From positions 1 through 64,000 of the forward strand of contig DYJE01000016.1 in NCBI GenBank assembly GCA_020723285.1: a stretch of DNA of 64,000 nucleotides, read 5' to 3'. Source of the stretch: Desulforapulum autotrophicum. GTDB taxonomy: Bacteria; Desulfobacterota; Desulfobacteria; Desulfobacterales; Desulfolunaceae. The notes beneath the pieces were generated by a model. It was not told where the DNA came from. It did not search any database and was given only the letters and a program-made list of their open reading frames with translations. Position numbers and translations under genes: made by a program. This document shows, piece by piece, positions 1-9,338 of the stretch (within the stretch, counting starts at the first letter, position 1; the number at the start of each line of letters is the position of its first letter).

Positions 1-306
1 GATTAGTGCGGCAGACGTTGAAAAAGAGCAAACCCAAAACATCTTAACCCCTGGCGGGGGCTAATGGGAACATTGTTATTGACCGGTCATTTCGCCTGTA
101 TGTACGTTCAACATCGTCGAACTATTAAAATGACATGTAATAACGGATTAATAGATTATATGTTTTATATTGGCCTGGAAAAACAGGCGAAAATATAGTC
201 CTGTAATATTAGGCGGGTCACCGGAATATTGGGGCTTGTTCATTGAATTTATATCCTTTAAAATCAGTTGGTTTCATGATTAATTATTATCATTTTTTAA
301 AAGTGA
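1..306. other. AT-rich non-coding stretch at window edge
   Basis: I see no credible reading frame, RNA gene or clear terminator here. The stretch is AT-rich, and its right end carries the 3' end of the small minus-strand gene that follows. It could be the downstream region of a gene outside the window. Confidence 0.4.
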
Positions 307-630
307 TCATAGGCGCGTGACCTGTATGTACTTTTTTGTGTTCGGGTTAAATATCTTTTGAAATAAGGTTGTTGCGCGATTAATTATAGGATTTCTATGG
401 GATATCAGGCGTAATTTTGAAAAAAATACGGTATCCTGATGGTTAATCATGGGGTCTTCGGGCCGGTTTGGGTGTCTTGATTGATGTATGGATTTACCGG
501 CAAGTTCACTGGTGTGTGCTGAATGATCGGCGTCATGGTTGCCTGGTGTGTTTTTCAGGCCATGCATGGAATTGAAATGGCAGAACGGGTTTTTTGTGTA
601 GTTTTTGCCGATCGTTGAAAGCCGCGCCAT
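307..630 (-). CDS. Small hypothetical protein, 107 aa
   Basis: This is a minus-strand frame of 107 codons that I do not recognise. The main support is an AGGAG Shine-Dalgarno-like sequence about 6 nt before the ATG. The product is basic and rich in His, Asn and Thr, with no signal peptide, membrane segment or Cys motif. The composition is not typical of a folded enzyme, so it may be a chance frame with a good ribosome site. It stands alone, with no neighbouring gene in the same direction. Confidence 0.3.
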   Translation of the reverse strand: MARLSTIGKNYTKNPFCHFNSMHGLKNTPGNHDADHSAHTSELAGKSIHQSRHPNRPEDPMINHQDTVFFSKLRLISHRNPIINRATTLFQKIFNPNTKKYIQVTRL

Positions 631-726
631 AAAGTCTCCTGATCATTATCACGTAGGAATCCGGAGCAAACAGTTATACACGTGGAATGCACGGGTGATT
701 CCTGTCTGACGGATTCGAATTGTCGC

Positions 727-784
727 GATTAATGAACCGGGCTTGGCCCCCCACAGACTGAGCCCGGGCGCACTTTCATTAATC
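727..784. repeat. Long two-part palindrome (REP-like)
   Basis: A perfect 10-bp outer inverted repeat (GATTAATGAA at 727-736, its complement at 775-784) encloses an inner 7-bp repeat (CCGGGCT at 737-743, AGCCCGG at 761-767). No T-run follows on either strand, so it is not a standard intrinsic terminator. It lies about 160 bp upstream of a Y1 transposase relic, whose family typically acts on palindromes of this sort. It could also be a protein-binding operator. Confidence 0.5.
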
Positions 785-941
785 AGGTTAAGTATTTGAT
801 CCATAGCTGATTGACAAATGCTTGTAAAGTATATTTTTTAACCCCGGTCAATATCTTTTCGCTGTTCATTCCTGGAATAAAGGGGTCTAAAGGGGTCAAG
901 CCTGTTCTTGACTCATTAAATAAACTCGGTGACTTAAACTC

Positions 942-1413
942 ATGTCCAGACTCTTGCGAATACAATATCCTGATGCCTGGTACCTTGTGATGAACCGTGG
1001 TCGCCGGGGAGAGTGTATATTCGAAACGAAAGACGACTATGAACGTTTCATTGGGGGGTGCTCGAAGCCGTTGAGCTTTTCTCGTTGAGGGTAAGTGGGT
1101 ATTGTCTGATGCCGAATCATTATCACTTGTTGGTCCAGACGCCGGATGCGAATCTGGACCGGTGCATGCGGCATGTCAATGGAGTTTATACCCAGCGGTT
1201 TAAAAGTGCACATGGTTTGGACGGCATCTTGTTTCCAAAAAGCCGGATCAACGCCGAACAAAATATCGAACGTTCATGGGGGAAATCGAGGACGAATCGC
1301 TGGTGCGGACATTAACCCTTAAAAAGCTGCCTTCCATCCTTGGCGACATTGATTTTGTCGAAAAGATCAAAAACAGGTTTTTTGAACAGAAAAGTCATCA
1401 CCTGCGCCCTTGA
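942..1413 (+). pseudogene. REP-associated tyrosine transposase (RAYT, Y1/IS200-like), frameshifted
   Basis: The frame from ATG 942 encodes the typical RAYT N-terminus (MSRLLRIQYPDAWYLVMNRG, then CIFETKDDYERF) and stops near 1086. The match then continues in another frame from about 1058, with the CLMPNHYHLLVQTP block holding the family's His-x-His (HYH) metal-binding motif and MRHVNGVYTQRF. The C-terminal part (GDIDFVEKIKNRFF) appears in a further frame and ends near 1413. The catalytic domain is thus split by at least two frame changes and the protein is not made. Upstream, AAAGGGGTC occurs twice (about 879-897), resembling repeats that flank RAYT genes. The relic suggests this genome once carried an active REP mobiliser. 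Confidence 0.75.
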
Positions 1414-1612
1414 ACACGGAACCAAATTAAGACCGTTTTCTATCATCTTTTTATCAAAAACCGAAACCCTTTAAACAATGACAAAACAGTGCGGCACAAA
1501 ATTCCATGCATTTTATTCCGGCCCCCCCAAGGCCGGATGGCAATGCCCGGATATTATTCATGATGCCGTTTGACCGTGGTGAGTCATTCCGGCATTAATC
1601 GATATTCATGAA

Positions 1613-2479
1613 TCAATGAGCCTCAAACACGTCGTATTCCTTAAACCAGCCCTCAGCTTCGTGCTGGGCCTGTATATCTCCGGCAATGACGGATTCCGAA
1701 TCGGAATCATTCATCAGTTCGGATTTTAAAAACGCCCGTGTGTATTCCAGTATCCGCGCATGTTTCTCGGCCGAACCCATTCCTTTCACTGCATCAAGAT
1801 GAGACAGCCCTTGAAAGTTTGAAAAAACTACCCTGCTGTAATCTCCGCTGAGCATGGAATCTCTCATCTTTTCAACATAGGACGGAAACGCCACCATATC
1901 CGCAGTACCGGTGATCAGCATGGCGGGGCTTGTCACATTATTGAGCGACTCGGGCTTGACACCGGGATAAAAGGGGCTGATGGCCACAGTGGTTTTGATA
2001 TCCCCCTCATCGCCCTGGGCGTTAAGGAGCGCTGCACCGCCGCCCATGGAATACCCCACCTGAGCCAGACGGTCCACATCGACTTTACCGTAAATGGGGC
2101 TTTGTGGATCAGCGTTCTGTGTTTTGAGTTTTTTAAACGCCTCTGAAAGGGCTCTCCTGAAATAGGTGTGGTTTGTGGTGTAATTCCCTTTGGGTGTCAC
2201 GCCGATAACGATAAAATCATCCGCCACTAGGGTCTCAGCATAATCGATCATCTGTTCCTTGGTGTTGCTGTATCCGCCGGATACCGCCACGGCAGGATAC
2301 TCCTCGTCACCCATTTCACAGGGATAACAGATGGTGGCGGACTGATATTCACCGGATTCAAGCCCCATGTTCGTGGTGCATACACCCTCGTTCAATTCCT
2401 CGTCACACGCAGATAAAAAAAGCGTGGCCGCTATAAATAAAAACGCTAACATTCTTTTTTTGATTGTCACTGAGATCAT
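1613..2479 (-). CDS. Lipoprotein alpha/beta hydrolase (dienelactone hydrolase/PET-hydrolase-like fold)
   Basis: This 288-residue secreted hydrolase has a lipoprotein signal: a basic start, a hydrophobic stretch and the lipobox LSAC with the acylated Cys at 25. The catalytic triad is recognisable as Ser144 in GYSMGGG, Asp194 in LITGTADMV and His227 in GLSHLD. This arrangement is typical of dienelactone-hydrolase-like, chlorophyllase and polyester-hydrolase families, so an ester substrate in the periplasm or outer envelope is likely, but it cannot be named. Several extra Cys (34, 51, 54) may form disulfides. The gene stands alone, divergent from the regulator at 2781. The start chosen gives the complete signal peptide. 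Confidence 0.75.
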   Translation of the reverse strand: MISVTIKKRMLAFLFIAATLFLSACDEELNEGVCTTNMGLESGEYQSATICYPCEMGDEEYPAVAVSGGYSNTKEQMIDYAETLVADDFIVIGVTPKGNYTTNHTYFRRALSEAFKKLKTQNADPQSPIYGKVDVDRLAQVGYSMGGGAALLNAQGDEGDIKTTVAISPFYPGVKPESLNNVTSPAMLITGTADMVAFPSYVEKMRDSMLSGDYSRVVFSNFQGLSHLDAVKGMGSAEKHARILEYTRAFLKSELMNDSDSESVIAGDIQAQHEAEGWFKEYDVFEAH

Positions 2480-2780
2480 CTCTACTCCTTTTTAAAATTT
2501 GTAATATGTTTCACTGCAGCTATCCGGGCTGCCGCCATTCATCATGTTCATTTCCGTAATGGCCACTAACAGCGCTCCATCAAAAAAACATTGTAAACAT
2601 GATTAAATTTTATTATAGCAACGAGCATGCCTTTCAAGCCGTGAAACACATAATATTCTGATTATATAGACATATCATCATCATGGCGGTAATCATGAAT
2701 TATAATTAAAATTATAAAAATAGTTATAAATTAACAATTTGATATAATGAAAGCTTTAAAAAAATAGATCGGGCGACCTC
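2480..2780. other. Divergent AT-rich intergenic region
   Basis: This 301-nt spacer separates the divergent hydrolase and response-regulator genes and should carry both promoters. Its right half (about 2640-2770) is very AT-rich. I could not pick out a convincing sigma-70 or sigma-54 site by eye. Confidence 0.4.
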
Positions 2781-4205
2781 ATGAATCAAATCGAACCCCT
2801 CATTCTGGTGGTGGACGACATAAAAACAAACATCCTGTTCATGGAAACGTGTCTTGAAAAAGCGGGATTAACCCGCACCCTTCCATGCCGGGACAGCTCC
2901 AAGGTGCTTGACCTTTTATGTGACCATTCTGTGGATCTGATCCTGCTGGATCTTCGTATGCCTCCACCAGACGGAATCACCCTGCTTCCTTTAATAAGAA
3001 AACAATGTCCCGAAATCCCGGTGATCATCATCACCGATGTCAGTGATGTAAAAACCGCGGTTGCCTGCATGAGAGAAGGCGCTTTCGATTACATCACCAA
3101 GCCGGTGGACCAGGATCTTTTTACCATCACCATTCAGCGTGCCCTTTCTTTCCGCTATCTGACAAAAGAAAACAGCGACCTGAAAAAGACCGTTCATACC
3201 CTTCACGATCTGAAACATCCGGAATGTTTTAAAGACATGATCACTCAAAGTCCTTCCATGTTCAGAATTTTCCAGTACATGGAAGCCGTGGCCGAATCCC
3301 CCGCATCCATTCTGATCACCGGTGAAACAGGTGTGGGAAAAGAGCGCGTGACCCAGATCATTCACACCTTGAGCAAACGGCCCGGCAAGCTGGTTCCCGT
3401 GAATGTGGCCGGTCTCGATGATTCCATGTTTTCCGACACCTTGTTCGGCCATATTCCCGGGGCATTCACCGGTGCTGAAAAAATCCGGAAAGGACTGATC
3501 GAAACAGCGGAAAACGGCACCCTGTTCCTCGATGAAATCGGAGACTTATCCCCCATATCGCAGGTCAAACTGCTCCGCCTTCTCCAGGAAAACGAATACA
3601 TGCCCCTGGGATCCGACGCTGTCAAACAAAGCACAGCCCGTATCATCGTGGCGACAAACGAAGATCTTACCGATCTTCAGAACAAGGGAAAGTTCAGGAA
3701 AGATCTGATTTTCCGGCTTAAAACCCATCACATCCACCTTCCGCCGCTATCGGAGCGAAAACAGGACATCCCCCTTCTTCTGGATCATTTTATCCGGATG
3801 GCCGGCAAGCGCCTGAACATCAAAATCTCATCCGTATCCGAAGGCCTGTACAAACGTCTTTCAGCGCACCCCTTTCCCGGCAATGTGCGTGAACTGAAAG
3901 CCATGGCGTTCGACGCGGTGAGTCAGTGCCGCAACGGAGAACTGTCCGTGGATCATTTCGGCCGTCATCTTCTGTGCGAAACCGTCGGTCCCACAAAACC
4001 GGGTGCCTTCCAAGCCCATGACGATGAGCTTCTCCGGTTCCCCGACCGGCTTCCGACGCTCAAGGAAATCACCGACGCCCTGGTGGCGGAAGCCCTGAAA
4101 CGAGCCAAGGGCAAACAAACTTTAGCCGCATCCATGCTCGGGATATCCCAGCCCGCGTTGAACAAACGGATCAACAAACAGCCTGGCGGAATCCATGAAC
4201 GATGA
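2781..4205 (+). CDS. Sigma-54-dependent response regulator, NtrC family
   Basis: This 474-residue two-component regulator has all three NtrC-type modules. The receiver domain (about 1-125) has acidic D12/D13 and phosphoacceptor D57 in LILLDLRMP. The AAA+ domain (about 150-390) has Walker A GETGVGKE from residue 181, the sigma-54 contact loop GAFTGA at 227-232, Walker B LFLDEIGD and an FRKDLIFRL segment. A Fis-type helix-turn-helix closes the protein (AASMLGISQPALNKRINK). It should remodel RNA polymerase-sigma-54 at -24/-12 promoters when phosphorylated. It overlaps the downstream hybrid kinase by 11 nt, strongly implying a cognate pair. The targets are not evident from the sequence. Confidence 0.9.
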   Translation: MNQIEPLILVVDDIKTNILFMETCLEKAGLTRTLPCRDSSKVLDLLCDHSVDLILLDLRMPPPDGITLLPLIRKQCPEIPVIIITDVSDVKTAVACMREGAFDYITKPVDQDLFTITIQRALSFRYLTKENSDLKKTVHTLHDLKHPECFKDMITQSPSMFRIFQYMEAVAESPASILITGETGVGKERVTQIIHTLSKRPGKLVPVNVAGLDDSMFSDTLFGHIPGAFTGAEKIRKGLIETAENGTLFLDEIGDLSPISQVKLLRLLQENEYMPLGSDAVKQSTARIIVATNEDLTDLQNKGKFRKDLIFRLKTHHIHLPPLSERKQDIPLLLDHFIRMAGKRLNIKISSVSEGLYKRLSAHPFPGNVRELKAMAFDAVSQCRNGELSVDHFGRHLLCETVGPTKPGAFQAHDDELLRFPDRLPTLKEITDALVAEALKRAKGKQTLAASMLGISQPALNKRINKQPGGIHER

Positions 4206-7200
4206 TGCCGCTCCCACTACGGCGGACGGTCGTTATGATTCGTCGTTCAGAAACCCCTTCAAAGCCGCCCCAGACGCACTGACCGTTTTCATCTGGACGC
4301 CTGGCGTTCTTGCCCTGATCTTGTACATGACCGATGAAAACCGTTTTTTTCATTCCGATGCCGGGTCCCGGCTGATGCCTCTGGGTCTTCCTGCCATCAT
4401 TTCAACACTGGTCTGCCTGTTTCTGGCCACGGTGTGTTTTCAGAAAGGAAGCCGAAGAATTCAGACCCTTGTTTTCGGAGCGATCTGTGCGTTGTGGGGT
4501 TTTCTCAATCTGGACATCACCCTTCTCTTCATTCTCAAGGACAAAGATACAGCCCTCTTGATCAATCGCATCGACCATTCGATCCTGGTGTTTCAGCTGG
4601 GTTTGTGCAGCCATTATTTTCATTCCCTCACGGCCATGAAAAAAAGGACGGTTCTGTTTGCATACGGGCTCAGTTTTTTCTATGTCCCACTGACCCTGAC
4701 ACCGTATTACCTGAAGGGAATGCACGAATATCCCTGGGGTCTGTTCGGTTCCAGAGGATTTCTTTTCGATGTCCTGATGGGTGTCACCCTGACCGTCATC
4801 TCTTTCGGAAGCCGGGCGCTGATCAGACAAATCAGAACCCTTGAAAAAGGAAGTATTGAAAAAAAGCAGGTTGTTTTTTCATTTGCCGGTATCATCTCCA
4901 TGGCCATGATCAACCTCGCCAACATCCCGGCCATGAGCGGCATTGATTTTTTTCCTTTCGGAACATTCATTTTTGTGCCGATGCTTGTTCTGATCTATGG
5001 CGTTGTCCGCTACGACGTGGTGAAAATCAACGCCTACTTCAAAAAAAGGTTCTGGGTTCGTGTGGCCATGGCCCTGACAGGCACCGGTTATCTTTTTCTC
5101 GCTGTTCTGATCTACGAAACGATAAGCGGCATTCCCACCCAGGACATTCTCACAGGCCTGTTTCCGTCGGGCCTTCCCCTGCTAATTTCCCTGGCCACAT
5201 GCTTGTTTTTTTCATTTCTCGCTTTAAGGGTCGGGCCCACGTTGACAGGAACAAGGCTCTTTGGACTGATCTGCATGATTCTGGCCTATCTGAGCGCCGA
5301 TATCCTGTTGAACCAGATAGTAACAAATCCTGATACCGGTCTTCGCATCAGCAGGTTCTGCCACATATTCCTTGTGATGTGGCCCCCGTTGTGCGTTCAT
5401 CTGGTCTCTCTGGTCTGCCGGAAAAAAACATCGCCCGTCCTTGTTTCAAGCTATGTTGCCGGCATCTGCTTTGCGCTCTCTACCCACAGCGCCGCGTATT
5501 TGCCGGCGATGTCACAATACCCCTGGGGTTTCTTCGCCCAGCGGGGCCCCATTTTCGATCTGTTCTGCGCCCTGGCCCTGTTCCAGGTCGTCTATTGCGT
5601 TAAGACACTTCACCGTACTGCCGCCCAGAAGTCACCATCTCTCGCGACAGAACGACTGACGCTGTTTTCCATATCCATAGGGGCCTCGACCCTTTTCGCC
5701 CTGGGGAACCTCCCAGCCATGTGGGGTTTCGATATTTACCCTGCCGGAAACTTTATTTTCATTCCCCTGATTCTGTTCGGCTTCGCCATGTTCAGAAACA
5801 ATCTGAAAGAAGTCCTGACGCTGATGAACCGGATCGTCTTCCTTGCGGGTCTCATCGTTCTTTTTGGAACGGTTTCCATAATCATTCGCCCTTTTCGCGC
5901 AGGTCATTCGAGCTTCACCGTTTTTTCCATACTGATCATCGGATTTTATCTGCTGAGACTGGTCGAATGGTCATGGGGGTCCGCTCTTTCCTATGTATTC
6001 GACAGACAGAAGAAAAAACTGGATGTGCTCCATGCCCAGCTCACTGACCGTCTCTCAAGAACAAAATCCGTGGATGAAATTGTTGACGCGGTATGGCATC
6101 CGGTTTTCTCTGAAATACAAACCCTCAGACTGACCCTTCTCTTTCATGACATCAAGCAAGACATATTCCTTGAAATATCACGATTAAACCCATATTTCCG
6201 GAACACGTTCACAGAGAACAGTCAGCTCGGGCACCTTCCACCTGATATAGCAAACCACCCCCTGCTCTCCTTTTATTCGGCCAAGCGTCACGCTGTCACC
6301 CAGGAGCAGGTGGAAACCTGGATCGCCGACTCGGATACCGTCATAAGCCGTGACGACATGATGAGAAAAGCGGATATTGTCCAGGCCGTTCACTGGGAAG
6401 GCAGTCTTGTCTGCCTGCTTCTTTTTTACGGTAAGGCGGACGGGGCATCCTATTCAACCCTGGAAAAAGAATTCATCACCCGGACCGGTTACATCCTCGG
6501 CCCCTATATCGAAAACGCGAAACGGCTTCAAAGCCTGGAAAAAGACATCGAACGAAGGACTTCCGATCTCTCGTCTGCCCTTACAGAAATCACCCTGATC
6601 AATCATTTTATAAAATCTGCCAGCGCCAGCCTCAATCTCGAAGACATTCTCTCCGCGCTCTACAATCTGCTCTCTCCCATATTCCGGTTTGACGCGGTTC
6701 TCGTTCAGCTCAGAGATCAGGACCACAACAAACTTCATCTGGCCAAAGTCCATGGAACAGACATAGACACTGACATCAAAAAAAAACTGGAATCACTTTC
6801 CACAAACGACGGAATTCCTGAATCTTTGTGCGCGCGCTGCGCCGGAACCGGAGAGCGGGCTTACATCAAAGTATACCGGAAAGACAATTCAGCCTCTTTT
6901 GAAAATTCCATCCACGATATCCTCAGCTTCACCTCGATCCTTGTTCTGCCCATGGAAATCCGCCATGACATCATCGGCAACCTCATACTTCTCTCATATA
7001 CAAAACCCCTTGAAATGACGGACAAGGACCTGGAAAAGCTTCAGGGTTACGTCAATCAGGTGGCGACGGCCGTGAACAACGCCCGTCTCTACGACAAAGC
7101 CGAAGCCGCAGCCATGGTGAAAAGTGATTTTCTCTCACGAATGAGTCATGAAATCCGGTCGCCGCTTAACGCCATCCTGGGAATGGGGGAATCGCTTTCA

Positions 7201-8580
7201 GACTCATCTCTTGACAGCGAACAGCGGGCATGCGTTGAAACACTTCTCAATTCAGGCGGCCTTCTTCTTTCCATCATCAACGGAATTCTTGATTTTTCAA
7301 AAATCGAAGACAACCGGCTGTCTGTGGAAACCATCCCCTTCGACCTTTACGCCCTGATGAAGGACATCAAAGACATGGTTCATGCCGTGGCCATGAAAAA
7401 AAATCTGAACATCATGCTTTCCCTCAGCCCTGACACGCCCCGGCATGTTCAGGGAGACCCCTTCAAGCTGTCACAGATCCTGATCAATCTGTCGGACAAC
7501 GCCATACGCTTTACGGACCATGGAAGCATCGTTCTCCGGGTGCACTCGTTTATCTCCCCTTCCGGCCAGCGGATGATCACATTCAGCGTGGAAGATACAG
7601 GAATCGGAATCCCATCTGAAAAATTCAGTGAGATCTTTGAAAGTTTTTCACAGGCTGAATCCTCCACCACACGAAAATACGGCGGCACGGGACTTGGCCT
7701 TGCCATCAGCCGGAAACTTTCTCAGATCATGGGCGGAACCCTGTCCGTGTCTTCCACACCCGGACAGGGCAGCCGATTTGATGTCACCCTTCCCATGATC
7801 GAAATTTCAGACCCTTCCGAACAGAATGTCCCCATTCAGGGCCTTTCCGTTCTCCGGCTGAAATCCACCTATGAAATCCACAACGATCAGGACATCAGCG
7901 GCACCCAATCCATGGCCCCCTTTTCCGTTCTTGTGGCAGAGGACCTTAAAACCAACGTCCAGGTGGTACGCCACAGCCTGAAAGGCCTGCCCTTTGAAAT
8001 GGACGTGGTGAATACCGGCATCAAGGCGGTTGAAGCCTTTCAAGGCAAATCGTATGACATCATCCTGATGGATCTCCATATGCCAGGCATGGATGGATAT
8101 GCTGCGGCAAAGCACATCCGCACTCTCGAAAAGACACACGGCAGAACACGCCGCATCCCCATCATTGCACTCACCGCCTATGCCGACGGCCATTCCGGAA
8201 ATGACGGCCATGAGATCTTCGATGATTTTCTGATCAAACCTTTCACCAGGCAAGATCTTGTGCCCATGATGACCCGCCTGTTACGGAACCGAGATACCCT
8301 GAATGCTATACCACAGCACCTTATACCCATTATCCGGGTGCTGACCGATGAGATATCCGAAGAACTGGAAAACATGGAAGCCGCCCTTCTAAACAGTGAC
8401 TTTCAGACTGTCCTTCGCCTCAGCCACGGATTCAAAGGCGCAGCAGGTAACTGCGGCCTCACAGATCTTGTGGCCCTATTCAAGCACCTTCACGACCACG
8501 CCGAAGCCGGTGACGTCCGCAGCGTCAATGAACTGATCGAGGCGATTCGACACCAGACAGCCTGTATTTCCGTACAGTGA
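4195..8580 (+). CDS. Hybrid sensor histidine kinase with duplicated multi-TM sensor, GAF, REC and HPt domains
   Basis: This is a 1461-residue inner-membrane kinase. The first ~570 residues are many hydrophobic helices arranged as two similar modules: compare YPWGLFGSRGFLFD near 178 with YPWGFFAQRGPIFD near 441, and NIPAMSG with NLPAMWG. Next come a linker and one or two GAF-like regions (about 610-970). The kinase core has His985 in SHEIRSPLN, N-box NLSDNAIRF, DTGIGIP and GGTGLGLAIS. A receiver with Asp1293 (LMDLHMPG) and a C-terminal HPt domain with His1411 (LSHGFKGAAGN) follow. It is therefore a complete multistep phosphorelay (His-Asp-His) that should feed the receiver of the NtrC-type regulator it overlaps. 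The signal is unknown; the membrane modules suggest a lipophilic or membrane-state cue. Confidence 0.88.
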   Translation: MNDDAAPTTADGRYDSSFRNPFKAAPDALTVFIWTPGVLALILYMTDENRFFHSDAGSRLMPLGLPAIISTLVCLFLATVCFQKGSRRIQTLVFGAICALWGFLNLDITLLFILKDKDTALLINRIDHSILVFQLGLCSHYFHSLTAMKKRTVLFAYGLSFFYVPLTLTPYYLKGMHEYPWGLFGSRGFLFDVLMGVTLTVISFGSRALIRQIRTLEKGSIEKKQVVFSFAGIISMAMINLANIPAMSGIDFFPFGTFIFVPMLVLIYGVVRYDVVKINAYFKKRFWVRVAMALTGTGYLFLAVLIYETISGIPTQDILTGLFPSGLPLLISLATCLFFSFLALRVGPTLTGTRLFGLICMILAYLSADILLNQIVTNPDTGLRISRFCHIFLVMWPPLCVHLVSLVCRKKTSPVLVSSYVAGICFALSTHSAAYLPAMSQYPWGFFAQRGPIFDLFCALALFQVVYCVKTLHRTAAQKSPSLATERLTLFSISIGASTLFALGNLPAMWGFDIYPAGNFIFIPLILFGFAMFRNNLKEVLTLMNRIVFLAGLIVLFGTVSIIIRPFRAGHSSFTVFSILIIGFYLLRLVEWSWGSALSYVFDRQKKKLDVLHAQLTDRLSRTKSVDEIVDAVWHPVFSEIQTLRLTLLFHDIKQDIFLEISRLNPYFRNTFTENSQLGHLPPDIANHPLLSFYSAKRHAVTQEQVETWIADSDTVISRDDMMRKADIVQAVHWEGSLVCLLLFYGKADGASYSTLEKEFITRTGYILGPYIENAKRLQSLEKDIERRTSDLSSALTEITLINHFIKSASASLNLEDILSALYNLLSPIFRFDAVLVQLRDQDHNKLHLAKVHGTDIDTDIKKKLESLSTNDGIPESLCARCAGTGERAYIKVYRKDNSASFENSIHDILSFTSILVLPMEIRHDIIGNLILLSYTKPLEMTDKDLEKLQGYVNQVATAVNNARLYDKAEAAAMVKSDFLSRMSHEIRSPLNAILGMGESLSDSSLDSEQRACVETLLNSGGLLLSIINGILDFSKIEDNRLSVETIPFDLYALMKDIKDMVHAVAMKKNLNIMLSLSPDTPRHVQGDPFKLSQILINLSDNAIRFTDHGSIVLRVHSFISPSGQRMITFSVEDTGIGIPSEKFSEIFESFSQAESSTTRKYGGTGLGLAISRKLSQIMGGTLSVSSTPGQGSRFDVTLPMIEISDPSEQNVPIQGLSVLRLKSTYEIHNDQDISGTQSMAPFSVLVAEDLKTNVQVVRHSLKGLPFEMDVVNTGIKAVEAFQGKSYDIILMDLHMPGMDGYAAAKHIRTLEKTHGRTRRIPIIALTAYADGHSGNDGHEIFDDFLIKPFTRQDLVPMMTRLLRNRDTLNAIPQHLIPIIRVLTDEISEELENMEAALLNSDFQTVLRLSHGFKGAAGNCGLTDLVALFKHLHDHAEAGDVRSVNELIEAIRHQTACISVQ

Positions 8581-8674
8581 ACGATTGTTTCTTAATTGAA
8601 GACAGAAAGACGCTTTCCATGGTAAGGAGGATTGTCACCCTGGTTGAATATTAAAATCCAAAGGAACCGGCTCC

Positions 8675-9334
8675 ATGAATCACGAAACCCTCGAACGGCT
8701 CGTTGCAAAACTGCCTGACTGTCCCGGCATTCTTGCCAGGGAAAAATTTTTCAACTCGGCGGTTCTCGTCCCTCTTGTCACATGCGGTGATGAATTTCAT
8801 CTTCTGTTTGAAAAACGGGCCCAGGGCATCCGGCAAGGCTCTGAAGTCTGCTTTCCCGGAGGCATGCATGATCCTGGAACGGATGCGAACTGCATTGAAA
8901 CAGCTGTCCGTGAAACCGTGGAGGAACTGGGAATCGGCAAGGAAAAAATCGAGGTCATCGGAAGATTCGATACGCTGGTGGCGTCCATGGGCGCAACGGT
9001 GGACCCGGTTCTCGCCCTTGTGGACATCAAAGACGTATCCGAACTATCCGTGAATCCGGAAGAAGTGGAAGACATATTTCTGATCCCCGTGTCGCATTTC
9101 GTGAAGCATCCGGCCGAAGATTACAAGGTCCGTCTTATCGTCGAACCGTTTTACACCGATAAAAACGGCAACGAGGTCACCCTGTTTCCTGCCAAAGACC
9201 TGGGCCTGCCTGAAATTTATCACAAGCCCTGGGGAAAGGCCATTCACCGCATCCTGGTTTACAAAACGCCCAAAGGGATCATCTGGGGCATCACGGCGGA
9301 AATCGTCCATGACCTGATCGCCAAAATTCTGTAA
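8675..9334 (+). CDS. Nudix hydrolase, CoA-diphosphatase type
   Basis: This 219-residue Nudix protein has the Nudix box from GGM at 62-64 to VRETVEELGI (R79, E80, E83, E84), which binds the catalytic divalent metal. Just upstream, LLFEKRAQGIRQGSEVCFPG matches the extra signature of CoA pyrophosphatases (NudL/PCD1 type), which cleave CoA or acyl-CoA to 4'-phosphopantetheine and 3',5'-ADP. The inferred role is turnover of CoA derivatives in the cytoplasm. It starts 94 nt after the kinase gene and ends 4 nt from the convergent transglutaminase gene. Exact substrate preference cannot be read from sequence. Confidence 0.8.
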   Translation: MNHETLERLVAKLPDCPGILAREKFFNSAVLVPLVTCGDEFHLLFEKRAQGIRQGSEVCFPGGMHDPGTDANCIETAVRETVEELGIGKEKIEVIGRFDTLVASMGATVDPVLALVDIKDVSELSVNPEEVEDIFLIPVSHFVKHPAEDYKVRLIVEPFYTDKNGNEVTLFPAKDLGLPEIYHKPWGKAIHRILVYKTPKGIIWGITAEIVHDLIAKIL

Positions 9335-9338
9335 GGTG

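Noticed and set aside
783-965. 60-codon minus-strand frame
   Set aside because: It is antisense to the start of the RAYT relic and its flanking repeats and has no ribosome site.
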